Source of the DNA: Flavobacteriaceae bacterium
Lineage (GTDB): Bacteria; Bacteroidota; Bacteroidia; Flavobacteriales; Flavobacteriaceae
DNA length: 15,523 nt
Direction: 5' to 3'
Assembly (NCBI GenBank): GCA_013042255.1
Contig: JABDQK010000187.1
Location: forward strand, 1-15,523
Shown here: positions 8,122 through 15,523 of the stretch, piece by piece
How the letters are laid out: every line of letters begins with the position of its first letter
How positions within the stretch are numbered: position 1 is the first letter of the stretch
Notes under the pieces: model-generated
Told to the model about the DNA's origin: nothing
Seen by the model: only the letters and a program-made list of their open reading frames with translations
The model's database searches: none
Made by a program: the position numbers and the translations under genes

Positions 8122-9312
8122 TTAATTCAAAAATTCAAAAATTCCTGCCGCTCCCTGCCCGGTTCCAACGCACATGGTGACCAGGCCGTGTTTGCCTTTC
8201 ATATTTCGCTTGCGCATTTCGTCAAACAACTGAACTGATAATTTAGCACCGGTACATCCAAGGGGGTGACCCAGGGCAATAGCGCCTCCGTTCACGTTCA
8301 CAATTTCCTGGTTGAGATCTAATTCCCGTATCACAGCCAGTGACTGGGAAGCAAAGGCTTCGTTTAACTCGATCAACTCTAGTTGTGATTGCTTCATTCC
8401 CGCCTGCTTAAGAGCCTTGGGGATAGCCTTAACGGGTCCGATTCCCATAATTCTGGGCTCTACACCGGCGGCTGCGTAATTCACCAATCGCGCGATCGGT
8501 TCTAAATTAAGTTCCTTCACCATTTCCTCACTCATGACCAGAACAAATGCAGCTCCATCACTCATCTGAGAAGAATTTCCTGCGGTTACGCTGCCTCCTG
8601 CTGCAAATACAGGTCGGAGTTTGGCCAAAACCTCTTTTGAAGTATCGGCTCGGGGACCTTCATCTTTTTTAACAGTATAAGTGGTGCTTTCTTTTTTTCC
8701 CGCAGCATTGACGAAGGTGTGTTCTACTTCTATAGGCACGATCTGATCGTCAAACTTACCTTCCTTTTGAGCCTTAAGGGCTTTCATATGAGAATTGTAA
8801 GCAAAATCATCCTGATCTTCCCGAGACACTTTAAATTGCTCAGCAACGGCCTCGGCGGTTAATCCCATACCCCAGTAATAATCTTCATTCCCTTCCTTGG
8901 CAACGGAATAATCGGGCGTTGGTTTGTATCCTCCCATGGGGATATAACTCATACTTTCGGCTCCACCGGCAATGATACAATCTGCCATTCCCGACTGTAT
9001 TTTTGCCGTGGCAATGCCGATTGTTTCCAGCCCGGATGCACAATAACGGTTTACAGTTACTCCGGGTACATCTTCGATCTTCAATCCCATCAGGGATATA
9101 AGTCGGGCCACATTAAGACCTTGTTCCGCTTCCGGCATGGCGTTCCCAACAATGACATCATCAATTCTCTTTTTATCCAGCTGAGGTACTTCCTTCATCA
9201 GGTACTCAATGGTCTCAGCAGCCAGTTCATCCGGTCGTTTAAATCGGAATAATCCTTTGGGGGCTTTTCCAACGGCGGTTCTATAGGCTTTTACTATATA
9301 TGCAGTTTTCAT
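8122..9312 (-). CDS. fadA: Acetyl-CoA C-acyltransferase (3-ketoacyl-CoA thiolase)
   Basis: Cleaves 3-ketoacyl-CoA with CoA to release acetyl-CoA, the last step of the beta-oxidation cycle. At 396 residues it has the normal thiolase length. The nucleophile is Cys91 in [18 protein letters not shown] is at 317-320, His349 lies in [15 protein letters not shown], and the second active-site cysteine is Cys381 in [11 protein letters not shown]. All catalytic positions are intact. A biosynthetic acetoacetyl-CoA thiolase would share these motifs; placement between fadN and fadE argues for the degradative role. The start lies only 2 bases after the fadN stop, so the two are probably translationally coupled. 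Confidence 0.95.
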   Translation of the reverse strand: MKTAYIVKAYRTAVGKAPKGLFRFKRPDELAAETIEYLMKEVPQLDKKRIDDVIVGNAMPEAEQGLNVARLISLMGLKIEDVPGVTVNRYCASGLETIGIATAKIQSGMADCIIAGGAESMSYIPMGGYKPTPDYSVAKEGNEDYYWGMGLTAEAVAEQFKVSREDQDDFAYNSHMKALKAQKEGKFDDQIVPIEVEHTFVNAAGKKESTTYTVKKDEGPRADTSKEVLAKLRPVFAAGGSVTAGNSSQMSDGAAFVLVMSEEMVKELNLEPIARLVNYAAAGVEPRIMGIGPVKAIPKALKQAGMKQSQLELIELNEAFASQSLAVIRELDLNQEIVNVNGGAIALGHPLGCTGAKLSVQLFDEMRKRNMKGKHGLVTMCVGTGQGAAGIFEFLN

Positions 9313-9314
9313 GT

Positions 9315-11720
9315 TTAGTTTCTTAGGGGTTTACCAGTTTTTAGCATGTGTTGTATTCTCTCCAGTGTTTTTCTTTCGGTACAAAGCGATAAAAAAGCTT
9401 CTCGTTCAATATCGAGCAGGTATTGCTCACTCACAAAACTTGTTTCAGAAAGATCTCCCCCTGCCATCACATAAGCGAGTTTGTTGGCAATCTTTTTATC
9501 GTGTTCAGAAATGTAATGTCCGGCCTCCATGGAGTCTGTTCCAACAAGGAACATTCCCAGAGCCTGCTTCCCGAGTACTTTTACATCCTTTCTTCGAATA
9601 GGTTGGGTGTAACCCGATTCAGCCATGAGTTTGGCATAGGCTTTCGCCGTTGCGATCTGACGATCTTTATTTACAACAACTACGTCTTTACCTTTCTGTA
9701 AAATCCCCAGGTCATAAGCTTCGTAGGCAGAGGTGGAAACTTTTGCCATGCCTATAGTTAAAAAGTATTCCTGCAGTACATTGAGTTCCACGTCATTTTT
9801 TCTAAAAGTATCAGAAGCTCTCAGTGCCATTTCCTTAGATCCGCCTCCACCGGGGATGACACCAACTCCGAATTCTACCAGACCGATATAAGTCTCGGCA
9901 GCGGCTACTACTTTATCTGCGTGCAGGGAGAGTTCACAGCCTCCTCCCAGGCACATCCCATGAGGTGCTGAAATAGTAGGGATAGATGAATAACGCATCC
10001 GCATCATGGTATCCTGAAACATTTTTACGGCCATATTAAGCTCATCGTATTCCTGTTCAACAGCCATCATGAAAATCATACCAATGTTGGCTCCTACTGA
10101 AAAATTTGCAGCCTGATTTCCCACAACCAGCCCCTGAAAATCTTTTTCCGCAAGGTCGATTCCCTTATTGATACCCGCCAGGACATCGCCTCCAATGGTG
10201 TTCATTTTAGACTGAAATTCAACATTGAGGATACCATCTCCGAGGTCTTCAATGACTACTCCGCTATTTTTAAATACCTCCTTGGTTTTCCGGATGTTGT
10301 CGAGTATAATAAAAGCATCCTGCCCGGGTACTTTTACCATGGATTTTTTCTGAATATCGTAGAAATGGGTAGCTCCGTCATTTACTTCGTAGAACGACTT
10401 TACACCGGCTGATTTCATTTCCTCTACCCAGGCTGCTGCCTTCTGACCTTCGTCGGCTATTAGCTCCAGGCCTTTGTCTAATCCAATGGCATCCCAGATC
10501 TGGAATGGCCCGTGTTCCCAGCCAAAGCCGGCTTTCATAGCATCATCAATCTTGTAGAGTTCGTCTGAAATTTCAGGAATTCGGTGGGTGACATAAGCAA
10601 AGAGTACTCCAAAACTTTTTCGGTAGAATTCACCAGCTTTATCTTTCCCTCCTACAAGGATCTTAAAGCGGTCGATTACCTTGTCCACAGTTTTGGTCAG
10701 CTCCAGAGTTCCAAATTTCGCACTCTTTTTTGAGCGGTAGTCCATGGAGTCAAGATCTAAGGTTAAGATCTCACTCTTGCCTTTGTCATTTTTTACCTTC
10801 TTATAAAAACCCTGGCCCGATTTGCTTCCGTACCATTTCTTTTCTGCCATGGTCTCAATAAACTCAGGAAGTTTAAAGAGTTCATGACGCTCGTCTTTTG
10901 GGCAATTTTCGTGTATTCCATTTGCCACATGTACAAGGGTATCGAGACCTACCACGTCCACGGTACGGAAAGTAGCCGATTTAGGCCTTCCGATTACGGG
11001 ACCGGTAAGTTTGTCTACTTCCTCCACTGTTAGGTCTAGTTCCTTAACGGCATGGAAAAGGCTCATAATACTGAAGATCCCGATCCTGTTTCCTATGAAG
11101 GCCGGTGTATCTTTGGCAACCACAGAAGTTTTACCCAGGAATTTCTCCCCGTAACTATTGAGGAATTCAAGTACCTCTGGTTTAGTTTTAGGTCCGGGAA
11201 TGATCTCAAAGAGTTTGAGATATCTCGCCGGGTTGAAAAAGTGAGTTCCACAGAAATGTTGTTGAAAGTCTTCTGATCTTCCCTCACTCATAAAGTGTAT
11301 TGGAATCCCGGAGGTGTTTGATGTGATCAGAGTGCCGGGAGTCCTGTGTTTTTCCAGACTCTCGAAGACCTGTTTTTTAATGTCGAGGCGTTCCACTACG
11401 ACTTCAATGATCCAGTCGACCCCGGCTACTTTGGCGATATCATCCTCGAGATTTCCTGTGGTAATCCTTTTGGAAAAATCCTTGTGATAGATGGGGGAGG
11501 GCTTGGATCTCAGAGCTGCGGTCAGGGAATCATTTACCAAACGGTTCCTTACGGCTGCATCCTTAAGACTGAGTCCTTTGGCTTTTTCTTTGTCTGTCAG
11601 TTCGCGCGGAACAATATCGAGTAACAGGACTTCGACACCGATATTGGCAAAATGACAGGCAATGCCACTTCCCATGATCCCGGATCCGATAACTGCTACT
11701 TTTTTAATATGCTTGTTCAT
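9315..11720 (-). CDS. fadN: Fused 3-hydroxyacyl-CoA dehydrogenase / enoyl-CoA hydratase (FadN type)
   Basis: Bifunctional enzyme for the two middle steps of beta-oxidation: hydration of enoyl-CoA and NAD-dependent oxidation of 3-hydroxyacyl-CoA. In 801 residues the dehydrogenase comes first. It has a Rossmann loop GSGIMGSGIA at 12-21, catalytic His160 in CGTHFFNPARYLKLFEI with partner Glu172, then the C-terminal helical repeats, including FGWEHGPFQIWDAIGLD at 399-415. The hydratase (crotonase fold) occupies about 500-720: an oxyanion-hole segment NFSVGANIG near 539-547, GMCLGGGCEL with Glu596, and GLVEFGVGVIPGGGG with Glu616. These match the two catalytic glutamates of crotonase. The order dehydrogenase-then-hydratase is opposite to E. 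coli FadB/FadJ and equals Bacillus subtilis FadN (YusL), hence the symbol. It starts 14 bases after marR and abuts fadA. Confidence 0.95.
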   Translation of the reverse strand: MNKHIKKVAVIGSGIMGSGIACHFANIGVEVLLLDIVPRELTDKEKAKGLSLKDAAVRNRLVNDSLTAALRSKPSPIYHKDFSKRITTGNLEDDIAKVAGVDWIIEVVVERLDIKKQVFESLEKHRTPGTLITSNTSGIPIHFMSEGRSEDFQQHFCGTHFFNPARYLKLFEIIPGPKTKPEVLEFLNSYGEKFLGKTSVVAKDTPAFIGNRIGIFSIMSLFHAVKELDLTVEEVDKLTGPVIGRPKSATFRTVDVVGLDTLVHVANGIHENCPKDERHELFKLPEFIETMAEKKWYGSKSGQGFYKKVKNDKGKSEILTLDLDSMDYRSKKSAKFGTLELTKTVDKVIDRFKILVGGKDKAGEFYRKSFGVLFAYVTHRIPEISDELYKIDDAMKAGFGWEHGPFQIWDAIGLDKGLELIADEGQKAAAWVEEMKSAGVKSFYEVNDGATHFYDIQKKSMVKVPGQDAFIILDNIRKTKEVFKNSGVVIEDLGDGILNVEFQSKMNTIGGDVLAGINKGIDLAEKDFQGLVVGNQAANFSVGANIGMIFMMAVEQEYDELNMAVKMFQDTMMRMRYSSIPTISAPHGMCLGGGCELSLHADKVVAAAETYIGLVEFGVGVIPGGGGSKEMALRASDTFRKNDVELNVLQEYFLTIGMAKVSTSAYEAYDLGILQKGKDVVVVNKDRQIATAKAYAKLMAESGYTQPIRRKDVKVLGKQALGMFLVGTDSMEAGHYISEHDKKIANKLAYVMAGGDLSETSFVSEQYLLDIEREAFLSLCTERKTLERIQHMLKTGKPLRN

Positions 11721-11734
11721 TGATGAGAATTGAG

Positions 11735-12187
11735 TTATTTAGTTGTTGTTTCCGTATTGAAAATTTTCTTTTCGGCGACGATGTGATTAATTGTATCCAT
11801 CACTTCAAAGAAACTGTTGAGCTGTTCCTGAGATAATTGTTCTTTCACAACTTCATTGAACTTAAGTACCACATCTTTAGAATCCTTTCGTTTCTCTAAT
11901 CCGAAAGGGGTTAGATAAATAAGGACTCCTCTTCCGTCATCAGGATTTGGCCTGCGTTCAATCAGTCCTTTCTCCTCCATACTCTTGAGGATTCGTGACA
12001 AACTTGTGGCTTCCATCCCCATTTTTGGCCCCAGGGAAGTTGAAGGCGTTCCTTTTTTCGGGTCAATACTCAAAAGCGTGAAACCAACCGCCATGGTTGA
12101 ACCAAACTTCTTGGCCTCTTCATTGTACATTCTCGCCACGGATTGCCATGTGGCGCGCAGGGCGTAATCAATCGTTATCTCTTGCAT
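11735..12187 (-). CDS. MarR-family transcriptional regulator, first gene of the fad operon
   Basis: A 150-residue winged-helix protein of normal MarR length. Helices at about 6-40 would form part of the dimer interface. The helix-turn-helix covers about 47-76, with LGPKMGMEATSLSRILKSM as the likely HTH core in the middle. The wing follows at about 79-92, with the family-typical NPDDGRGVLIYLT, including the conserved Asp-x-Arg. C-terminal helices (about 105-143) complete the dimerisation domain. It is the first gene of marR-fadN-fadA-fadE, and a perfect inverted repeat sits 31 bases upstream, so autoregulation and control of beta-oxidation are likely. A repressor released by fatty acid or acyl-CoA is my inference; no ligand can be read from the sequence. 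It is not the TetR-type FadR of Bacillus nor the GntR-type FadR of E. coli. Confidence 0.93.
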   Translation of the reverse strand: MQEITIDYALRATWQSVARMYNEEAKKFGSTMAVGFTLLSIDPKKGTPSTSLGPKMGMEATSLSRILKSMEEKGLIERRPNPDDGRGVLIYLTPFGLEKRKDSKDVVLKFNEVVKEQLSQEQLNSFFEVMDTINHIVAEKKIFNTETTTK

Positions 12188-12204
12188 AAGTCATCTAAAC
12201 CAGT

Positions 12205-12212
12205 CAAAGATA
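12205..12212 (-). promoter_or_regulatory. Bacteroidota -7 promoter box of the marR-fadNAE operon
   Basis: On the minus strand this reads TATCTTTG, a perfect TAnnTTTG, 17 bases upstream of the marR ATG. Transcription would start very close to the gene, giving a leader of only about ten bases. No clear -33 TTTG is seen; the place where it should be is occupied by the inverted repeat at 12218-12243. Confidence 0.65.
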
Positions 12213-12217
12213 TAAAA

Positions 12218-12243
12218 AATTTATTATGCATGCATAATAAATT
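12218..12243. promoter_or_regulatory. Perfect 26-base inverted repeat, probable MarR operator
   Basis: The 20-base centre TTATTATGCATGCATAATAA (12221-12240) is a perfect palindrome. Three further pairs on each side (AAT/ATT) extend it to 26 bases. It lies 5 bases upstream of the -7 box and 30 bases from the marR start, covering the -33 region. A bound MarR dimer would block RNA polymerase here. MarR proteins typically bind palindromes of about 16-20 bases next to their own gene; assigning this one to the adjacent marR is inference from position. Confidence 0.75.
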
Positions 12244-12251
12244 AGTTAAAA

Positions 12252-12265
12252 TATCCTGATGGATA
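12252..12265 (-). terminator. Weak hairpin after the acyl-CoA synthetase gene
   Basis: On the minus strand TATCC-ATCA-GGATA makes a 5-pair stem with a 4-base loop, followed by TTTT. It lies about 95 bases after the synthetase stop and just before the marR operator, where a terminator would be expected. The stem is short and AT-rich, so it may not work. Confidence 0.25.
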
Positions 12266-12359
12266 GCAACGATCTTTCTGATTAATATTTAAAGGAATAC
12301 TATGGCTTTAGTTCTCGCATGGATAAAACCGGATAGAAGGGAATTACTTTAAAGATATA

Positions 12360-14135
12360 CTAATCTGAGTGGCCGTAGATGTCGTTGTAGAGATTGCGAT
12401 ATTTCTCTTTCACGATCTTCCGTTTTAATTTCATGGTAGGGGTGAGGTGCCCTCCTTCAACCGTCCAGAGATCAGGTGTTAATCTGAACGCCTTCACTTT
12501 TTCCCACTTAGCAAATTGTTCATTGGCCTCATCTACTTCTTTCTGAATTCTATTCTGGATTTCCTGGTCCCTGACAATCTCTTCAGGACTGCTTAGATCT
12601 TTATGGTGTCTTTTAACCCATTCACTCAAAAATTCGAAGTTAGGTTGTATAAGGGCAGCCGGCATTTTCTCTCCTTCACCTACTACCATTACCTGCTCTA
12701 TAAACCTGCTTTGTTTAAGTCGGTTCTCCAGGAGCTGCGGGGCAACGTATTTCCCCCCTGAAGTCTTAAACATTTCTTTTTTACGGTCTGTGATCTTTAA
12801 AAAGCCCTCTTCGTCAATTTCGCCTATATCTCCCGTGTGAAAATACCCATCTTGCAATACCTCTTTTGTCTTTTCCGGATCTTTGTAATACCCCATCATT
12901 ACGTTAGGGCCTTTGCACAAAATTTCCCCATCAGATGCAATTTTGATCTCCACATCCTCAATAATCTTACCTACAGTTCCTATTTTCCAGCCCCGGTTGC
13001 GCTGATCATTTACCGAGATGACGGGGGAAGTTTCTGTGAGTCCGTATCCTTCCATCACGGGGATTCCAGCTGCACCGAATATCCGACTTAACCTTGTTTG
13101 CAGGGCTGCACTTCCGGAAACCATGGTTTCAAGATTCCCTCCCAGTCCTTCCTTCCATTTACTGAAAATGAGTTTCCTGGCGATTCCCAGTCTTTTTTCA
13201 TACCACCAGCCGTTGGCTCCATAGGGCTCATACTTCAATCCCAGTTCAACAGCCCAGAAGAAGAGCTTTTTCTTTATCCCGGATAAATCGGCACCCTTTG
13301 CTATGATCTTATCGTATACCTTTTCCAGTAATCTGGGTACAACTGTCATTACATTGGGTTTTATCTCCTTGAGATTGTCACTGATTTTATCCAGCCCCTC
13401 AGCGAAGTACACAGTGATACCACAGTACTGATACAGATACAGGATCATCCTTTCGAAGATATGACAGACAGGGAGAAAACTGAGGGAGGTACTTCCCTGA
13501 TTGAAGGGAACCCTCGGTTTGCTGGCAAGGACGTTTGATACTATATTGTTATGGGATAGCATCACTCCTTTAGGCCTTCCTGTAGTACCTGAAGTGTAGA
13601 TAAGGGTGGCAAGGTCTTCAGGCTGAACCTTTTCTTTCCGTGCTTCAACCTCTGCTTGCAGGCTCTCATCCTCCCCTAGGCGGAGTAATTCTGTCCAATG
13701 GTTACAGCTATCAATCTCATCAAAAGAATAGACGTTTTTCAGGCCCGGAACATCGGCTTTTATGCTGTTTACTTTCTCCAGTACCTCCGTACAGGAGACA
13801 AAGCAGTAAGTGGCTTCAGAATGGTTCAGGATATAGGCGTAATCTTCTTCTGAAATGGTAGGGTAAATAGGAACATTCTGCGCCCCGATTTGCAATATGG
13901 CTATGTCCATGATATTCCATTCCGTTCGATTCGTCATGGAGATAACGGCGATCTTCTCTCCAGCCTTTACCCCTAGTTTTATAAGGGCCCGACTGGCAGT
14001 ATTCGCTTTCGCTATATAGTCTTTAGTAGAGGTGGCCACCCACTCCCCTTTGTACTTGCTTACAAAGGCTTTTTCCAAAGGAAAATTCTGATTTTGGTAA
14101 TGTGGGATGTCAAAAAGACGGGTGACTGTTTGCAT
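12360..14135 (-). CDS. Long-chain acyl-CoA synthetase (AMP-forming)
   Basis: Activates free fatty acids to acyl-CoA with ATP, the step that feeds beta-oxidation. The 591-residue protein has the complete adenylate-forming set. The P-loop-like YTSGTTGRPKG is at 180-190, GYGLTETSP at 363-371, and FHTGDIGEI at 432-440 with Asp435. Then comes the hinge and fatty-acid signature region ITDRKKEMFKTSGGKYVAP at 448-466, and the C-terminal catalytic Lys569 in LTPTMKLKR. The wording of the first domain resembles the FAA1/long-chain synthetase branch more than E. coli FadD, so I leave the symbol blank. There is no signal peptide. It lies 172 bases upstream of marR on the same strand. The spacer holds the operator and promoter of the next operon, so it is likely a separate transcript that may share regulation. 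Confidence 0.93.
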   Translation of the reverse strand: MQTVTRLFDIPHYQNQNFPLEKAFVSKYKGEWVATSTKDYIAKANTASRALIKLGVKAGEKIAVISMTNRTEWNIMDIAILQIGAQNVPIYPTISEEDYAYILNHSEATYCFVSCTEVLEKVNSIKADVPGLKNVYSFDEIDSCNHWTELLRLGEDESLQAEVEARKEKVQPEDLATLIYTSGTTGRPKGVMLSHNNIVSNVLASKPRVPFNQGSTSLSFLPVCHIFERMILYLYQYCGITVYFAEGLDKISDNLKEIKPNVMTVVPRLLEKVYDKIIAKGADLSGIKKKLFFWAVELGLKYEPYGANGWWYEKRLGIARKLIFSKWKEGLGGNLETMVSGSAALQTRLSRIFGAAGIPVMEGYGLTETSPVISVNDQRNRGWKIGTVGKIIEDVEIKIASDGEILCKGPNVMMGYYKDPEKTKEVLQDGYFHTGDIGEIDEEGFLKITDRKKEMFKTSGGKYVAPQLLENRLKQSRFIEQVMVVGEGEKMPAALIQPNFEFLSEWVKRHHKDLSSPEEIVRDQEIQNRIQKEVDEANEQFAKWEKVKAFRLTPDLWTVEGGHLTPTMKLKRKIVKEKYRNLYNDIYGHSD

Positions 14136-14156
14136 ACTTTGGAATTATGATCTTTG

Positions 14157-14164
14157 CAAAGTAA
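14157..14164 (-). promoter_or_regulatory. Possible -7 box for the acyl-CoA synthetase gene
   Basis: On the minus strand this reads TTACTTTG, one mismatch from TAnnTTTG, 21 bases upstream of the synthetase ATG. It overlaps a 10-base palindrome CTTTGCAAAG (14152-14161). The rest of the 168-base spacer (14136-14303) is AT-rich, with an imperfect 14-base palindrome at 14207-14220 (GGCCATATATTGCC, 6 of 7 pairs). I see no gene in it. Confidence 0.35.
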
Positions 14165-14292
14165 GAAAAGGGAGCGGGATTATAAAACAAGATTGCTAAA
14201 ATTGAAGGCCATATATTGCCAGATTATAAAAATCCAACATATTTGACCGTCTTTTGGGACGACTTTTCTTTTATTTGGGAACAATAACCAGG

Positions 14293-14310
14293 TAGGTAAG
14301 CGTTTACCTA
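14293..14310 (-). repeat. Small hairpin at the end of purL
   Basis: TAGGTAA (14293-14299) and TTACCTA (14304-14310) form a perfect 7-pair stem with a 4-base loop GCGT. It includes the purL stop codon (TAA at 14306-14304 on the minus strand). No T-run follows on that strand, so it is not a standard terminator. It could be a 3' stabilising or attenuating hairpin, or chance. Confidence 0.35.
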
Positions 14311-15523
14311 TTTTCCAGCCACTTTCTTGCGTTTACAAAAGCTTCAAGCCAGGGTGACACTTCGTCTTCCCCTGAAGGATAATGCGCCCAATTCCACGGA
14401 AAAATACTCCGCTCAATATGAGGCATGGTTACCAGATGCCTTCCGGAAGGGTCGCAAAGCATAGCGACATTGTAATCACTGCCATTGGGATTGGCGGGAT
14501 ATTGGTCATACCCGTATGTCGCGACGATGCCATATCGGTTTGCAGGGTAGGGCAGGGAAAATTTCCCTTCCCCATGCGAAATCCAGACTCCCAATGTGCT
14601 CCCTTCGAGAGAAGCTAACATTACCGAATTGTTCTTTTCAATACAAACGGAGGTAAAATTGCTTTCGTGTTTATGTGAATCGTTGTAGGTCATTTTTCCA
14701 TGTACCTCATGCTCTGGATTGATCAGCTCCAATTCCATAAATAACTGGCAGCCGTTACAAATACCAACAGAGAGGGTATCCGGTCTGGAAAAGAACCTTT
14801 GCAGCGCAATTTGTGCCTTTTCATTGTACTTAAAGGCCCCGGCCCAGCCCTTGGCACTTCCTAAAACATCCGAATTGGAAAAACCTCCTACTGCACCTAT
14901 AAATTGAATATCCTCAAGGGTTTCCCGCCCACTGATCAAGTCGGTCATATGCACATCCTTTACGTCGAATCCGGCCAGAAACATGGAGTTGGCCATTTCC
15001 CTTTCTGAATTGCTGCCTTTTTCCCTTAATATGGCTGCCTTGGGTCTGGATCCCTGAAAATCGGGTAATTTTCCTTGAAAATGTTCAGGGAAGCGGTAGA
15101 TTAAAGGCTGATTCTTATAATTCTGATACCGCTGCTTCGCGAGGTCTCCCGAGGTCTGCTTTTGATCTAATAGATACGATGTTTTAAACCACAGATCGCG
15201 TTGTTCATATACATCCAAAACAACCCGCTCTTCGCCGTTTATAATTGTAAGTTCCGGTTTGTCAACAACCGATCCTATTCGATAAAATTCGATCTTGTTC
15301 TTCTTAAGAACCTTTTCTACTGCAGAACTTCTGGCCTGAATAACCACTGCTGCATTTTCTGCAAACAGCAACTTTGTTGTATCCTTTTCACCCAGGGATG
15401 AAAGGTCGAGCTGTGCCCCCAGTTGATTGTCCGCAAAGCACATTTCCAGCAAAGTCGTGATAAGTCCACCCGAAGCCACGTCATGACCTGCCACTATTTC
15501 TTCTTCCTTTATAAGTTCCTGCA
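14304..15523 (-). CDS. purL: Phosphoribosylformylglycinamidine synthase, C-terminal part, cut by window edge
   Basis: Converts FGAR, glutamine and ATP to FGAM in de novo purine synthesis. 405 residues are visible on the minus strand and the frame stays open to the window edge, so a GTG at 15494 is an internal valine, not a start. It begins in the second AIR-synthase-like domain with VAGHDVASGGL. From about visible residue 160 comes the glutamine amidotransferase domain: AAILREKGSNSERE, GGFSNSDVLGSAKGWAG, the nucleophile elbow GICNGCQ (first Cys, visible residue 255), and PHIERSIFPW, whose His and Glu complete the triad. The fused amidotransferase marks the large single-chain PurL of proteobacteria and Bacteroidota, rather than the PurLQS type. 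It has no functional tie to the fatty-acid genes beside it. Confidence 0.95.
   Translation of the reverse strand, partial: QELIKEEEIVAGHDVASGGLITTLLEMCFADNQLGAQLDLSSLGEKDTTKLLFAENAAVVIQARSSAVEKVLKKNKIEFYRIGSVVDKPELTIINGEERVVLDVYEQRDLWFKTSYLLDQKQTSGDLAKQRYQNYKNQPLIYRFPEHFQGKLPDFQGSRPKAAILREKGSNSEREMANSMFLAGFDVKDVHMTDLISGRETLEDIQFIGAVGGFSNSDVLGSAKGWAGAFKYNEKAQIALQRFFSRPDTLSVGICNGCQLFMELELINPEHEVHGKMTYNDSHKHESNFTSVCIEKNNSVMLASLEGSTLGVWISHGEGKFSLPYPANRYGIVATYGYDQYPANPNGSDYNVAMLCDPSGRHLVTMPHIERSIFPWNWAHYPSGEDEVSPWLEAFVNARKWLENR

Noticed and set aside
12302..12352. A 16-codon plus-strand open frame starting ATGGCT, with an AAAGGA sequence upstream, in the spacer before marR.
   Set aside because: Too short to judge, with no promoter match and no recognisable peptide. 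Spacers of this size often contain such frames by chance.
14207..14220. Imperfect palindrome GGCCATATATTGCC upstream of the acyl-CoA synthetase, considered as a second fad operator.
   Set aside because: It shares no clear core with the perfect repeat at 12218-12243 and has a mismatch. It lies 72-85 bases from the start codon with no promoter next to it.
14304..15494. Treating the purL frame as a complete 396-residue gene starting at the GTG at 15494.
   Set aside because: The frame continues to the window edge with residues that fit PurL, and the GTG codes the valine of VAGHD. The gene is truncated by the window, not by a start.
1..15523. Search by eye for insertion sequences, CRISPR repeats, tRNAs, phage or defence genes.
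   Set aside because: All long frames are assigned to ordinary metabolic or regulatory families, gaps are short, and no repeated spacer-like units or transposase motifs were seen.

Overview
This window looks like ordinary chromosomal DNA from a flavobacterium (Bacteroidota, Flavobacteriia). Three things point that way. Leaders are A-rich rather than Shine-Dalgarno-like, and two Bacteroidota-type -7 boxes (TAnnTTTG) sit just upstream of genes. A relative of the Bacteroides dipeptidyl peptidase III is present as a lipoprotein. The PurL motif wording is also what I associate with flavobacteria. I see no mobile element, CRISPR array, tRNA or rRNA, and no intergenic stretch longer than about 170 bases.

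Positions 1-2605 hold a trehalose/glucan block: the N-terminal part of a trehalose-6-phosphate synthase (minus strand, cut by the window edge), divergent from a GH15 glucoamylase/trehalase-family enzyme (plus strand). The GH15 gene overlaps, tail to tail, a group II PLP-dependent decarboxylase (2595-4034, minus). That gene is in turn divergent from an M49 metallopeptidase lipoprotein (4194-6215, plus), whose start I move to an internal ATG. A strong bidirectional terminator (6236-6264) closes this half.

Positions 6283-14135 hold a fatty-acid oxidation block read on the minus strand. A MarR regulator, a fused 3-hydroxyacyl-CoA dehydrogenase/enoyl-CoA hydratase (fadN), a thiolase (fadA) and a long acyl-CoA dehydrogenase (fadE) follow each other with gaps of 14, 2 and 24 bases, so they very likely form one operon. 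The gene order matches the fadN-fadA-fadE operon of Bacillus subtilis, but here the operon begins with its own MarR gene. A perfect 26-base inverted repeat just upstream of a perfect -7 box in front of marR is a strong candidate operator. Upstream, under its own leader, lies a long-chain acyl-CoA synthetase that would supply the acyl-CoA substrates. Together these genes cover activation plus all four steps of the beta-oxidation cycle.

Positions 14304-15523 are the C-terminal part of purL (FGAM synthetase, purine synthesis), cut by the window edge and apparently unrelated to its neighbours.

I did not find a clearly new biological system. The best leads are the MarR operator and its possible second site, the lipoprotein form of the M49 peptidase, the PLP decarboxylase of unassigned substrate, and the trehalose synthase/GH15 pair.
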